From the NCBI GenBank assembly GCA_913058185.1, contig CAJXQX010000012.1:1-64000 (forward strand): 64,000 nt of DNA. The letters are read 5' to 3'. The notes under the pieces are model-generated. The model ran no database searches. It worked only from the letters and a program-made list of their open reading frames with translations, and was not told the DNA's origin. A program made the translations under genes and the position numbers. The stretch is from an uncultured Verrucomicrobiota bacterium (lineage in GTDB: Bacteria; Verrucomicrobiota; Verrucomicrobiia; Opitutales; Opitutaceae). Below, piece by piece: positions 10,457 to 20,848 of this stretch (position 1 is its first letter; every line of letters begins with the position of its first letter).

Positions 10457-10845
10457 CCGGCCCGGAAGTTCAGGCCCTTGATGTGAGTGCAGCCGGGAAC
10501 GGCTTTGATCTTACGCAGGAATAGACGGCGATTGTTGGTGAGCTCTTGTTTGGCCACCGCATTGGAGACCATCACCATCAACCAGTCGGATTTGGTGATT
10601 TCGACCACATGGGAGTAAGCGGCGAGAGTGGGGGTGACGAGTTCCGCCCAACGGTCCCTGATGGCTTGCTCGGGTGAAGCCTGGTCGCCGAGGTGGTATT
10701 TGTTAACCAACGCTTCGATTATATCTGACGCGGATTTGGTGGGGCGTTTGACCTGCCGGCGCGGTTCGATGGTCTCAATACCTCTCAAGTCGCCGATGAG
10801 CTCTTCGGCGAGTTTACTGAATTGCGGTGAGGAGGATTCCGGCAT
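10453..10845 (-). CDS. DUF721/DciA-like protein
   Basis: 130 aa; IIEALVNKYHLGD...IRDRWAELVTPTLAAYSHVVEI...LMVMVSNAVAKQELTNNRRLFLRKI resembles DUF721 C-terminus. Confidence 0.7.
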   Translation of the reverse strand: MPESSSPQFSKLAEELIGDLRGIETIEPRRQVKRPTKSASDIIEALVNKYHLGDQASPEQAIRDRWAELVTPTLAAYSHVVEITKSDWLMVMVSNAVAKQELTNNRRLFLRKIKAVPGCTHIKGLNFRAG

Positions 10846-11044
10846 GATTCAGGTTGGATTCTGTAATGTCCGATGGCTCGGATTGAACCCTAATCGGTTA
10901 AAATCTGAAGAATAGAGCGCCATGCGTGCTAAAAATGAAATTTCATTGCTTGGGATGGAACTGATATACGGCTAAAAATGGTTTTTTTTGTGCAATGGGT
11001 ATCGACAAATTGAGATACTTAGAATGAATATTCTCTGAATATTT

Positions 11045-11584
11045 ATGAAAAATACCCCATTCAAACGAATGATCATGGTAGGTTTGGCGGTCTTGGCATT
11101 AGGCGCCACGGCCTCGGCGAACCCCGAAATTGTAGGCGACTGGCAGCTCGATATGGATCGAAGTTCTGCCCTCGATGGCTGGCAGGACATGCGATTGGTC
11201 ATATCCACTCAGGATACCCGGGTGGATATCCGGCATGAGATGCGGTGGCGTGCCACCCGCTACCGGGCAACCAACACGGTGGACACCACCAAGTCGGTGG
11301 CTTCGGACAATTTTTTCCGCGTCGAGCAACGCCATATGGCGGTTTATCCGACCAAGGGTGGGGTGACTCACACCACTGCCGAGTGGATCGATAACAACCG
11401 CACGTTGCGCACGGAAACGCACACGCCGGTGGAAATTTCACAGGGAGATGTGATCATGCGAATCACGAGCGAATATCGCATTGGTGAAGGGGGCAAAACC
11501 CTCACCGTGATCGAACTGCACTCCAGTCGCAGTCGTCCGTTAGTCTATTTTTTCCGCAAGGTTGAAGAGGAGGTTTCATCATGA
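11045..11584 (+). CDS. Hypothetical secreted protein
   Basis: 179 aa with signal peptide; ATGA overlap with the next gene. Confidence 0.7.
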   Translation: MKNTPFKRMIMVGLAVLALGATASANPEIVGDWQLDMDRSSALDGWQDMRLVISTQDTRVDIRHEMRWRATRYRATNTVDTTKSVASDNFFRVEQRHMAVYPTKGGVTHTTAEWIDNNRTLRTETHTPVEISQGDVIMRITSEYRIGEGGKTLTVIELHSSRSRPLVYFFRKVEEEVSS

Positions 11585-13221
11585 ATCTATCGAAACAAAT
11601 AATCGCTCTCACTGCGATCTGCGTCATCACATTAGGATCTTCCGCGTTCGCCGCTAAGGGCCGCGATGCGTGGGTCATGAACTTCGACGGAGATTGGAAC
11701 GTTGCGGGCGGGCTCCCCGAGAAAGCGATGCTCGTCAGCCTGCAAGGCCTGACCAATCGCGACGCTCCGCAATTCTATATCGTCCATCCTCCTGATTTTC
11801 AATGGGAAATTACGGAACCGCTTTACGACTTCTATAAACGCAAGCACGACGTCAAATTCACGGAAGTGAAGACGGCAGACGAGGCCTTTTCGCTGTTTAA
11901 GAAACACGCCAAGGGTTACGTCGTTTGGGATAAGACGGTCGGAGCGTCCCTCAATGTCGCCTTCACCATTGCGGGGCTGCAGGACGCAGTCGTCGTATCG
12001 GAGGAGTTGATCCCGTTGGTTAAGAAATACGGGTTAAAGCAGATCGACGATTTACGCGGTCGATATACCGGTAAGACCGATGCGGAGATATATCAGGACT
12101 CCTACGATCGCTATTGGGATCAGTGCATCCGTGATGCGGTGATGGTCATGGGCGGCCATCGCGGTCGCACCATGCAGCCGGCCATGGCCGACTGGGGTAT
12201 TCAGCGAAAGATGTATTTTCACGACCTCTCGGCTAATCCAATCCACCCCGAGGAGCTCTCGCAGATTAAACGACTTTATGAGCAGATGGAACCCGGCTCG
12301 TTCGTATTTGGTTGGCACCCCTACGGCAAGGATACCGAAGAACAATCCACCACGTTGCTTTCCGCTTATGGCTTCAAGATGGAAGGCCTGCATAACCTAC
12401 CTAATTTGAGCTTCAATTCGCAGTTCTTTTTCACTGAAGGGTTCAAGTTTACCAACAACCACGGGGTTGATCGGCACGCGAAAATTGAAGCGGAAGAGAA
12501 AGTATATATATCCTTTGTTCAGTCTGATTCGATTGGAATCGGAGTCTGGACAAAACCCGGCCGGGGCAAGCTGCCATTTGGTTGGCAGGTCACGATGAAC
12601 TGGTCGAAATTCTCTCCCGCGGCGTTGGAATACTTCCACGAATCCGCCACACCCAACGATTACTTCATCGGTGGTCTTTCCGGGCCCGGCTACATGTATC
12701 CCAACCACATTCCGGCGGAACGATTCCCGCTGTTGATGGGGGAAGCCAAAGAAATGATGAGTCTGCTCGACGAGCACGTCATGGAGATCATGGATAACTC
12801 TGCTGCCGACGGGAACGTGGGCAACACGGATCTGACCAAGGAAACGGTGGATCGTTACTACGAGAATTTCCCTGATGTGATTGGGTTTATCAACGGCTAC
12901 GGTCCGGCTCGCACGCGTGACCTTCGCGATACGCGTCCGATGATCTCCTACGATTATTACATCGACCCGAAACGCCCTCGTGATGGCGTAACAGATGACC
13001 TCAACGAACTGATTTCCCTCAATGCCAAGCGACCGTATTTCCTTTTGGTGCACGTGCGTGAATCGAACGACGTGAACAGCTTGGTCGAGGTGACCAAGAA
13101 TCTGAATGGACCGGTCGAGATCGTGCCGGTGGACAAGTTTCTGAAGCTGGCGGCCAGCAACAAGACTTACACCACGCGCTATCAGGATCCGGACGAACCG
13201 AAACACTTCGAAGGTTACTAG
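11581..13221 (+). CDS. GxGYxYP domain secreted protein (putative glycoside hydrolase)
   Basis: 546 aa, signal peptide, literal GPGYMYP motif, WVMNFDGDWN.. N-terminus. Confidence 0.85.
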   Translation: MNLSKQIIALTAICVITLGSSAFAAKGRDAWVMNFDGDWNVAGGLPEKAMLVSLQGLTNRDAPQFYIVHPPDFQWEITEPLYDFYKRKHDVKFTEVKTADEAFSLFKKHAKGYVVWDKTVGASLNVAFTIAGLQDAVVVSEELIPLVKKYGLKQIDDLRGRYTGKTDAEIYQDSYDRYWDQCIRDAVMVMGGHRGRTMQPAMADWGIQRKMYFHDLSANPIHPEELSQIKRLYEQMEPGSFVFGWHPYGKDTEEQSTTLLSAYGFKMEGLHNLPNLSFNSQFFFTEGFKFTNNHGVDRHAKIEAEEKVYISFVQSDSIGIGVWTKPGRGKLPFGWQVTMNWSKFSPAALEYFHESATPNDYFIGGLSGPGYMYPNHIPAERFPLLMGEAKEMMSLLDEHVMEIMDNSAADGNVGNTDLTKETVDRYYENFPDVIGFINGYGPARTRDLRDTRPMISYDYYIDPKRPRDGVTDDLNELISLNAKRPYFLLVHVRESNDVNSLVEVTKNLNGPVEIVPVDKFLKLAASNKTYTTRYQDPDEPKHFEGY

Positions 13222-13229
13222 GAGAAAGC

Positions 13230-13258
13230 AGACTCAACCTGCTCAGCGGGTTGAGTCT
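13230..13258. other. Perfect 10-bp stem hairpin after GxGYxYP gene (no T-tract)
   Basis: AGACTCAACC / GGTTGAGTCT, 9-nt loop. Confidence 0.5.
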
Positions 13259-13323
13259 GAGACCGGTCCGTCGGATGAAGTGTGACCAGCCGGTTACGCC
13301 CCATTTGCGCGAGGACCAAGAAG

Positions 13324-13436
13324 GTAGGGACGGACCGCTGGGCCGTCCGTCCTGCCTCTCAGTCCGCGTTCGATGCGATCGGCACTCTACAAGCTGTCGC
13401 CATCACTCTGCGGACGGCCCGGCGGTCCGTACCTAC
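13324..13436. repeat. Inverted pair of GTAG-headed REP-like palindromes (BIME-like)
   Basis: GTAGGGACGGACCGCTGGGCCGTCC (+) and, on the minus strand, GTAGGTACGGACCGCCGGGCCGTCCG; ~60-bp spacer. Confidence 0.75.
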
Positions 13437-13437
13437 C

Positions 13438-14535
13438 TCAATCCCTTGGTAGATCTAGAAGATTAGGATCGAGTTCAACCATCCCAATTCCGGCAGCGGG
13501 CTGGGGCAAGGTGTCCTCGGGGTAGCGTTGCTGATGGTCATGCACCGTTGCGCGGCCATTATAGTAGAGTAGAACTTTGCCTTTCCACACCACCGGCGGG
13601 GCGGCAATATGCACCATGCCGCAGTCGAACCGCCCGCGCTCACCCAACGGGACCAACGGAGCGCGATCGAGCTCCCGTTGCCAAGTCCAGCCGTCGGCAC
13701 TGCTCATGAGCTGCACATCCATCGTTTGGTCGCCGGTGTGGTGGATATTCATCAGCCCATAGTAACCGGTTTGAGAGTGGAACGGCACAAACCAGTAAAA
13801 CTGCAGGTCGGGCGCATCGGCATCGTCGGGCACCATCACTTGAGTCGGCCCCACCCACTGAGTAGGAAATTCGTTAACGGTCCAGATGGAGATCACCCGT
13901 TGCATGAAATCGAGATTGTCCCGATCGACCGGCAGGTCGGGATCGTAGCGCCACGTTTGTTGATAGAGTAGAATCGAACTCTCCCGGGCGCCGGCGGCGG
14001 CACGTGGATTGGGGAGTCCAAATGATCCCGCATCGTTGGCGTTCATGATGACCGGCCGTTCGAGCACGGGTGCCCAGGCCAAACCATCGACACTGCCCGC
14101 GAAATGAAACCCGGGTGGGAGCGCGGGGTCGCGCCGTCCCCAAAATAGCAGCTTCCAACGCCAGGCTGGGTTGGGTTCCGTGGGATCGTAAGCGATCGAT
14201 TGGCAATGAAATGTCCCCCAGTTCATGGCGTTACCGGCCGATCGCATGACGATGTTGTCGCCGTCTCCCAGATCAGGTTTCTCCCAATTAATTCCGTCCT
14301 TCGAGTAGGCGACGCATAGAATGTTACGGGTGCCTTCGCCGCTAAAGCGAACCATGTAATACAGGCGTAATCGGTCTTCCTCAGGATCGGGAATCACGCC
14401 AATCACTGAGCTGCCCGAACCAGCGACTTCCCAGGGTTGATCCAAAACCATCAATGGAGCTTCGGTGCGGAATCTGATATGCCCTTCGGCTACCGCGATG
14501 ACAGGGAGGAGCAGAATGAGGAGTAGTCGATTCAT
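13438..14535 (-). CDS. Secreted hypothetical protein, possible five-bladed propeller glycosidase-like fold (GH32/43-like)
   Basis: 365 aa, signal peptide; SKDGINWEKPDLG, SVDGLAWAPVLERPVI, SSADGWTWQRELDRAPLVPLG-type repeats. Confidence 0.65.
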   Translation of the reverse strand: MNRLLLILLLPVIAVAEGHIRFRTEAPLMVLDQPWEVAGSGSSVIGVIPDPEEDRLRLYYMVRFSGEGTRNILCVAYSKDGINWEKPDLGDGDNIVMRSAGNAMNWGTFHCQSIAYDPTEPNPAWRWKLLFWGRRDPALPPGFHFAGSVDGLAWAPVLERPVIMNANDAGSFGLPNPRAAAGARESSILLYQQTWRYDPDLPVDRDNLDFMQRVISIWTVNEFPTQWVGPTQVMVPDDADAPDLQFYWFVPFHSQTGYYGLMNIHHTGDQTMDVQLMSSADGWTWQRELDRAPLVPLGERGRFDCGMVHIAAPPVVWKGKVLLYYNGRATVHDHQQRYPEDTLPQPAAGIGMVELDPNLLDLPRD

Positions 14536-14755
14536 CGTGCTGTCATCATCGAGTGAGGGAAGTCGGATTCCGAGGGTAATTGTTTTGGCCGAACCGTCGT
14601 CGATGGATGCTGATAGGGGACCTGCACCCCCTAAATGATTCGAATCCGGTATTGGCCAATTGAGTCGGTCCGGCTCACCTTTATTTTCTCGATCGCGACC
14701 ATTGATTCAAATTCGCCTCGGTCACCTTTTACTTGGCATCGCTTAACCCCGCCGA

Positions 14756-15865
14756 ATGTGCTCTACCGTAATCCCCATGCTTTCTTTTTTACCGCAAACT
14801 CTCTTTCGCAGAAACGTGTTCGTTTCGTCGATTTCAGTTTCCCCGTTCCGGTTAGTTGCCCTTTTATTGGGTTTTCCAGTTATGGCGCACGCTAACCCCT
14901 TAGTCTACTCCGCCGCTGAGCCGGCCAATGGCAAAAAACTGGTTCTGATTGCGAGTGATCACGAGTATCGCGCCGAAGAAACGATTCCTGCGCTGGCGCG
15001 GATCCTAGCGAAACATCACGGCTTCGAAACTACGGTTTTGTTCGGGCTCAACGCAGAGGGCGAAATTGAAGCCGGAGCCTCCAACGTTCCCGGTTTGGAG
15101 GCGTTGGCGGATGCGGATGGACTGGTGATTTTTACGCGGTTCCTCGCGTTGCCGCCGGAGCAGATGAAACACATCGATGCCTATCTCAATCGAGCCGGAC
15201 CGGTCGTGGGACTGCGCACATCGACTCACGGATTCAATTATCCAAAAGATCGAACAGACGACCCATTCTACAAGTATCACTTTCGTTATGAAGGCGAAGA
15301 CTACAGGGGTGGGTTTGGTCATCAAGTATTAGGCCAGTCGTGGGTCGGTCATTACGGCAAAAACCATCAGCAAAGCACGCGGATTACGCTGATACCCGCC
15401 AAGGCTAGTCATCCGATTCTACGGGGAGTTTCTCAGGTGCATGTCCACGCTGGAGGTTACAACGCGGAGCCCGCGGGTGATTGGAATATTCTGACCATGG
15501 CCCAGCCCCTCCTGACTATGCTACCCGACGGTTCTCCCGATCCGGAGAAACCGCCCATGGCGAGTGAGTGGACGAGAACCTACCAAGGCCAAGACGGCAA
15601 AACTGGTCGCGTCTTCGCTTCACTCTATGGCGCGTCCGAAGACATTTTGAATCCGGGTTATCGGCGGCTGATCCTCAACGGTATCTATTGGTCGATGGGG
15701 ATAGAGGATCAAATTCGATCCGATTCCGACATCGCGTTTATCGGACCCTATGAACCGAATACCTTTGGCCAACGTCGTGAAGCCAAAGGGGTGCTGCCCT
15801 CCGCTTACGAAGGGCTCGCGACCCCCATTCCGGCTAACCATAATACGGCGAAGCCGGAAAAGTAG
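14756..15865 (+). CDS. ThuA-like domain secreted protein
   Basis: KLVLIASDHEYRAEETIPALARILAKHHGFETTVLF..., HPILRGV motifs; start codon uncertain (14777 also possible). Confidence 0.8.
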   Translation: MCSTVIPMLSFLPQTLFRRNVFVSSISVSPFRLVALLLGFPVMAHANPLVYSAAEPANGKKLVLIASDHEYRAEETIPALARILAKHHGFETTVLFGLNAEGEIEAGASNVPGLEALADADGLVIFTRFLALPPEQMKHIDAYLNRAGPVVGLRTSTHGFNYPKDRTDDPFYKYHFRYEGEDYRGGFGHQVLGQSWVGHYGKNHQQSTRITLIPAKASHPILRGVSQVHVHAGGYNAEPAGDWNILTMAQPLLTMLPDGSPDPEKPPMASEWTRTYQGQDGKTGRVFASLYGASEDILNPGYRRLILNGIYWSMGIEDQIRSDSDIAFIGPYEPNTFGQRREAKGVLPSAYEGLATPIPANHNTAKPEK

Positions 15866-15880
15866 ATTTGCGGAAATGCT

Positions 15881-15903
15881 GTAGCCGGGCTCGCTGAGCC
15901 CGG
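15881..15903 (+). repeat. Solitary GTAG-headed REP-like palindrome
   Basis: GTAG + CCGGGCTC-GCT-GAGCCCGG (perfect 8-bp stem). Confidence 0.65.
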
Positions 15904-15939
15904 GAATGCGGTTAGATGGTGGACCTGCGTGAGCTTGGT

Positions 15940-17469
15940 CTAGCGCTTAACCGAGTAACCTTGGTCGCGATACTCTTGGAGGAGGGCCGCCATCGTTGCG
16001 ATCCGGTCCGGGTATTTATCGCTAAGATTTTTCCGCTGACCGAGATCGGCCTCCAAATCGAAGAGTAGCACGTCGGTGTCGAAGTCCTCGTAACCACGCA
16101 GGGCCTTGAACGAGTCGGGCATCTTGCTGTGCTCTCCATCGGGCTGATTGATGAAGAGCCACCTACCCTGACGCAGTCCCCAGGTGTCGGCGTTGGTATT
16201 GTGCACGGTGGCTTCGCGAAGAGGCGTGAGCAAAGAAGCACCTTCGGAGACGGCGAGAAAGTCGTAGCTGTCGGGAGCAGAATCTTGGGGGAGATCGGAT
16301 CCGGTGACCGCGGCAATCGTCGCCATGATGTCAACTTGGGAAATTACTTCGTTGGAGACCGAATGATCGGGCACCCGTCCGGGCCATTTGATGATAAATG
16401 GGACATGGTGACCACCTTCCCAAACGTCGCGCTTGAGCCCGCGAAGCTCGCCCATGCTGAAGTGCCCGTAATTTTCGGCGCGTTCGAACGCATACTTTTC
16501 CGGACCGTTGTCAGCGGTGAAGATAACGAGGGTGTTCTCCGCGAGTCCTTTATCTTCCAAAGCTTGTAGAACTTGGCCGGCAACCCAATCGGATTGATGG
16601 ACGAAATCACCATACGCTCCGGCACCGGATTTGCCGACGAACTCTTCATTTGGAATGATCGGCGCGTGCGGTGAAGGCAGAGGGAAGTAGAGGAAGAATG
16701 GTTGATCGGCCTCCTGTTGGTGAACCCACTCCACGGCCTTCTTGGTTAGGGTCGGTAGCACATCGTATGGATTCCAACCTTCGACCATCGGCCCCGGACG
16801 GAACTCCCAATTTCCCTCCAGCGTGTTGTAGGGCATGTCTTTGATATTTACTTCGCTGGTGGGGTTCTCAGTCAGTCGATCGTTCTCCACCCATGCGTAG
16901 GGAGGGAAATTGATCGTGCCGTCGCCGAAGTAGGTGTCGAAGCCGCGATCGAGTGGGCCGCCGGTTACGGGGACACTCCAATCGACGTCCTCCGGCAGAT
17001 AGTATTCGCGCACTTGGTTTCGTTGTTCGAAGCGGCCGGTGGGCTCATTTTTGAATGTCCAGTTCCAACCCAGATGCCACTTACCGATGGCGGCGGTGTG
17101 GTAGCCCGCATCCTTCAGCATTTGAGGTAGGGTGTAGTCGGTGTCGCGGAAGAACGATGGGGGGCCAAAGGACTGCACAATGCCGTGTTGCCGTCGCCAG
17201 TGATAGGTGCCGGTGAGTAGAGCGAAACGACTGGGCGAGCAGATACCGGATGAGCTGTGAGCATCGGTGAAGCGCATGCCTTCCCGGGCGAGTTGATCCA
17301 GGTGTGGGGTCGGGATTTTAGAGTCCGGATTCTGGATGTTCAGATCCCCGTAGCCCATATCGTCGGCGTAGATGATTACGATGTTGGGGCGATCGGCCGC
17401 GGCGGACCAAAGGCAGGTGGCACTCGCTAGGATGAATAGAGAGGTGAGAAGGCGAAGTGGGCGTTTCAT
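15940..17469 (-). CDS. Secreted type I sulfatase (arylsulfatase)
   Basis: [28 protein letters not shown] (CxPSR), GKWHLG, FTADNGP. Confidence 0.95.
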   Translation of the reverse strand: MKRPLRLLTSLFILASATCLWSAAADRPNIVIIYADDMGYGDLNIQNPDSKIPTPHLDQLAREGMRFTDAHSSSGICSPSRFALLTGTYHWRRQHGIVQSFGPPSFFRDTDYTLPQMLKDAGYHTAAIGKWHLGWNWTFKNEPTGRFEQRNQVREYYLPEDVDWSVPVTGGPLDRGFDTYFGDGTINFPPYAWVENDRLTENPTSEVNIKDMPYNTLEGNWEFRPGPMVEGWNPYDVLPTLTKKAVEWVHQQEADQPFFLYFPLPSPHAPIIPNEEFVGKSGAGAYGDFVHQSDWVAGQVLQALEDKGLAENTLVIFTADNGPEKYAFERAENYGHFSMGELRGLKRDVWEGGHHVPFIIKWPGRVPDHSVSNEVISQVDIMATIAAVTGSDLPQDSAPDSYDFLAVSEGASLLTPLREATVHNTNADTWGLRQGRWLFINQPDGEHSKMPDSFKALRGYEDFDTDVLLFDLEADLGQRKNLSDKYPDRIATMAALLQEYRDQGYSVKR

Positions 17470-17504
17470 AGAGGTAAAATAGGGGCGCTGTCGGGCATTT
17501 CGCT

Positions 17505-17571
17505 GTCGGACATAAAGCCCGACCCACCCAGCAGTCCGCGGCTCAAAGTGGGTCGGGCTTTCTTGCCCGCC
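17505..17571. repeat. Inverted pair of GTGGGTCGGGCTTT-headed palindromes (second REP-like type)
   Basis: Minus copy GTGGGTCGGGCTTTATGTCCGAC (17527-17505); plus copy GTGGGTCGGGCTTTCTTGCCCGCC (17548-17571). Confidence 0.65.
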
Positions 17572-17635
17572 ATAGCTTCAGCGCAAGAGGGATACCCGAC
17601 ATGTTGCGGCTGATTGTCAGTTTTCCGGAGTCTAT

Positions 17636-18343
17636 CTAACGCGGAGTAATCTTGAGGTTTCTAGCGTGCGCGATGGTTGAACCCTCAAACCAGATGGCGA
17701 CGGATCCACTGGCGTCTTCGCCCGACTTGACGTCGTTCACTATCAAAGTGGGTTGCTCCCGATCGTCGATGAAGAGACGCGCTTTGGCGCCATCAACTTC
17801 AAGGCGCACGTGAATCCAGGTCGCTGGAGTGATATCCACGTAGGACTCGTAGCGGGACGGTGTTTCCGTGCGCAGTTTTCGCCAAGGGAAGTCGGGATGT
17901 GACATGTATTGGACCGTGTGATTACGACGTTCCTGATCCTCGGCGCGACCATTGGTGGGGCGCAGATAAAAACAGTCGTAGGTTTCGCGGTCTTCTTGCA
18001 CCCGGAATGCGACGCCAACGAATCCGCGGGCACCCCCGGTTGCTCCTGGGCTGGGTTGGCCGGCGAGATCCACCTCGATGGTGCCGTTAGTGAACTCCAA
18101 TCCTTCCACGAGGGCCAAATGGTCCAGTCTTTGTTGGTCCGAGGCGGGAGGGGTGGAGGAGGATATTTGAAGGGCGGAGTGTCCTTTGAACTTCACCGAC
18201 TCTCCGTCAGCGTTGTGGAGGATCAGACCGTCTGAGGACTTGAGATCGAGTGATTTGGCGTGGGCGGAGCCAAATGAAAGTAGAAGCACAGCGCAGGAGA
18301 GCGCTGCGCCGCCGTGGCGGAATAAGCGTGGCAGATGGGGCAT
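17636..18343 (-). CDS. Secreted concanavalin-like/DUF1080-related protein
   Basis: 235 aa, signal peptide; LEFTNGTIEVDLAGQPS...GFVGVAFRVQEDRETYDCFYLRPTNGRA...WIHVRLEVDGAKARLFIDD. Confidence 0.65.
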   Translation of the reverse strand: MPHLPRLFRHGGAALSCAVLLLSFGSAHAKSLDLKSSDGLILHNADGESVKFKGHSALQISSSTPPASDQQRLDHLALVEGLEFTNGTIEVDLAGQPSPGATGGARGFVGVAFRVQEDRETYDCFYLRPTNGRAEDQERRNHTVQYMSHPDFPWRKLRTETPSRYESYVDITPATWIHVRLEVDGAKARLFIDDREQPTLIVNDVKSGEDASGSVAIWFEGSTIAHARNLKITPR

Positions 18344-18378
18344 AGGGAGGAGGGGTATATGGGGTTGCGGGGTGTCCT

Positions 18379-20127
18379 TTACTCGAGACTCTGCGTCGAC
18401 TGGCGTTCGTAGAGAGTGCGGTAGAGAGGATTATCGGCCATGAGCTCGGTGTGGGTGCCCTGAGCGGCAATGCGACCCTTGTCGAAAACGAGGATCATCG
18501 AAGCATCGCGAATGGTGCTGAAACGATGGGCGATAATGAGCACGGTCTTGCCCACCACGAGCTTGCGCAGGGCCTTCTGAATGGCGGCTTCGCTTTCGCT
18601 GTCGAGGGCACTGGTGGCTTCATCGAGAATCAGAATCGGGGCGTCGCGGAGGAAGGCACGGGCGAGAGCAAGACGCTGGCGTTGACCGCCGGAAAGCGAG
18701 GCTCCGCGTTCGCCCACGACGGTCTCGTAACCTTCGGGGAGGGACTGAATGAATTCGTGGGCGTAGGCGGCTTCAGCGGCATGCTCAACTTCCTGCCGGG
18801 TAGCACCGGGCCGACTGACCAAGAGGTTGTTGAAGACGGTATCGTCGAAGAGCACTGATTCCTGGGACACGATACCGATCTGTTGGCGCAGGTCGGCGAG
18901 GGTTACGTCACGGATATCCACTTGATCGATTTTTACGCTGCCGGTGGCGGCTTCGTAGAAACGGGGCACGAGATTGGCGAAGGTCGACTTGCCCGCACCG
19001 CTGGGGCCGACCAGCGCACAGACGGTTCCAGCGGGTATGTGCACGTTGATGTCCTGCAAAACGGGCTCACCTTCACGGTATGCGAATGAAACTTTATCGA
19101 AAGTGAGGTTGCCTTCGACTTTTTCGAAGGGCTTGGGCTCGGCCGGATCGGTGATGGCGACAGGCTCGTTGAGCACCATCTCAATACGTTCCAGGGCGGC
19201 TTGCCCTTTCTTCATCTCGTTGTTGATGCCTCCGAGTTTTTTGATCGGTTCGTAGCTCAAGTAGAGCGCGGTGATGAGAGACAAGAAAGACTCCAACGGC
19301 ACCTGCACGCGGTAGGCGTAGATCAGGGTGATCGAGATACCGATGGCGGAGATGATCTCGATGGCCGGGTTGAGGGCCTGCTGGTATTTGACCACCTTCA
19401 TCTGAAAACGGACGAGGGATTGGCTGATGATCCCAAACTTCTTAACTTCGCGATCTTCCAGGCTGAACGCACGGACTTCGCGGGCAGTCGCGAGGTTTTC
19501 GCTGAAACGTCCGGTGATTGATCCGAGTTCAGCCTGCACTTCCTGGGCGCGGCGAACGATTTTTTTGCCCACAAATCGGATGGGCAAAACACAGAGTGGC
19601 ACCACAGCCAAACACACGAGGACGAGGGCGACACCCCGTTCGTTCATGGCGACCCAGACTAGGAAACCGAGGGCTCCCAATAACGTGGCGGGCTGCCGAA
19701 TGATCTCGTTGGCGGAGAATGTGAGCGTGAATTGAAGCTGGTTAGTATCGGCCAATCCGCGGGAGATCAGATCACCACTGGATTGGCGCTGGAGAAAAGA
19801 GAGGGGCAGGCGTTGCAGTTTGGCGAAGAAGTCGAGACGGATGCGTTCGAGCACCTTCACTCCGGCAAGTTGCACGAGATAGACGTTGCCATAGCCGGCG
19901 ACGCCGCGGACGAGGAAAATCAAGGGCAACCAAGCGGCAATGAGAGCGAGCTGCCAATTGGTGAGAACTTCAGCCTCGGCCGCGAAGATCTGTGGAAACA
20001 CCCACTTCATCATGAGGGGCAAGCCGGCACCATTGGCGGCGCCATAGACCAACCCACACAAGAGCGCTGCAATCAGCGTGCCCTTGACGGGTCTAAGGTA
20101 GCCGAAAAATGGACGAAAGCGGTTCAT
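18379..20127 (-). CDS. MsbA-type ABC transporter (fused permease/ATP-binding)
   Basis: 582 aa; Walker A GPSGAGKST, LSGGQRQRLALARAFL, ILDEATSALD, IAHRFSTI. Confidence 0.93.
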   Translation of the reverse strand: MNRFRPFFGYLRPVKGTLIAALLCGLVYGAANGAGLPLMMKWVFPQIFAAEAEVLTNWQLALIAAWLPLIFLVRGVAGYGNVYLVQLAGVKVLERIRLDFFAKLQRLPLSFLQRQSSGDLISRGLADTNQLQFTLTFSANEIIRQPATLLGALGFLVWVAMNERGVALVLVCLAVVPLCVLPIRFVGKKIVRRAQEVQAELGSITGRFSENLATAREVRAFSLEDREVKKFGIISQSLVRFQMKVVKYQQALNPAIEIISAIGISITLIYAYRVQVPLESFLSLITALYLSYEPIKKLGGINNEMKKGQAALERIEMVLNEPVAITDPAEPKPFEKVEGNLTFDKVSFAYREGEPVLQDINVHIPAGTVCALVGPSGAGKSTFANLVPRFYEAATGSVKIDQVDIRDVTLADLRQQIGIVSQESVLFDDTVFNNLLVSRPGATRQEVEHAAEAAYAHEFIQSLPEGYETVVGERGASLSGGQRQRLALARAFLRDAPILILDEATSALDSESEAAIQKALRKLVVGKTVLIIAHRFSTIRDASMILVFDKGRIAAQGTHTELMADNPLYRTLYERQSTQSLE

Positions 20128-20543
20128 CTTCGAGGATGGATCACCGCAATAGAGTGACGGCTATTCTTTCGATAGTGGAAGAAGTCTGAGTCGACCGTAA
20201 GAACTTTTGCATCAGGCATAAGTTCACTCATCCTTACCACACAGGCATCGGCAAGAGACATGGGCGTGTCGTGATATTTCTTTAACATTTTCGATACGGC
20301 ATTGAATTGAGACTTTAGATCGAAATCGAAGGTAACGATCTGATCTTCCACTAAGCCAGAGAGTTGGCCGAACCCGGGATCGATTTTTCTCAATAGGTAT
20401 GCGCATTCGGCAAAGACCGCCTCGTAAATGAAAAGGGGATCATGAATTTTAGCCAGCTCAGTGACCGCCCACGCATGATCTTGATCATGGCGATTGAGCA
20501 AGGCAACGAGAGGGCCGGTATCAGCGATTAAGGCTTTCGCCAT
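20124..20543 (-). CDS. PIN-domain ribonuclease toxin (VapC-like)
   Basis: Re-started at MAKALIADTGPLVALLNRHDQDH; acidic PIN residues (IADTGPLVAL.., FAECAYLLRK, SLADACVVRM, VLTVDSDF). Confidence 0.88.
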   Translation of the reverse strand: MAKALIADTGPLVALLNRHDQDHAWAVTELAKIHDPLFIYEAVFAECAYLLRKIDPGFGQLSGLVEDQIVTFDFDLKSQFNAVSKMLKKYHDTPMSLADACVVRMSELMPDAKVLTVDSDFFHYRKNSRHSIAVIHPRR

Positions 20544-20769
20544 AACCTTCCATATCCTTGGACAGAGCCGATAAGTTCTCCGGTCCTTCAAGCGAACCAA
20601 TGAGATGGGCTGCGCGCTCGGCGAGAGAAGGACGGGATGATGTTTCGGAGCTTTCCAATAGGTCGAAGGCCTCGCGCAGAACTGCCGATTGGGAGGTGTG
20701 GCGTCGTCGAGCGGACGCTTTCAACCGAGCGTGATCACCGGGCGACATTTTTATTGTTACCGTTGGCAT
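20521..20769 (-). CDS. Ribbon-helix-helix (CopG/VapB-like) antitoxin
   Basis: MPTVTIKMSPGDHARLKASARRRHTSQSAVLREAFDLLES; overlaps PIN start by 23 bp. Confidence 0.8.
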   Translation of the reverse strand: MPTVTIKMSPGDHARLKASARRRHTSQSAVLREAFDLLESSETSSRPSLAERAAHLIGSLEGPENLSALSKDMEGYGESLNR

Positions 20770-20848
20770 TCTTCGAGGTATTACCAAATTGGAGATTCGT
20801 CAATACCGTGATTTGCGGACCGCTGCGCACCCACCTAGATGAACGCGC

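Noticed and set aside
12397-13206. 269-aa minus-strand ORF inside the GxGYxYP gene
   Set aside because: Antisense shadow ORF with atypical composition; sense gene has signal peptide and family motif.
13324-13436. Bidirectional transcription terminator
   Set aside because: Hairpins lack T-tracts, occur as inverted pairs with the GTAG header and recur at unrelated loci; REP-like interpretation fits better.
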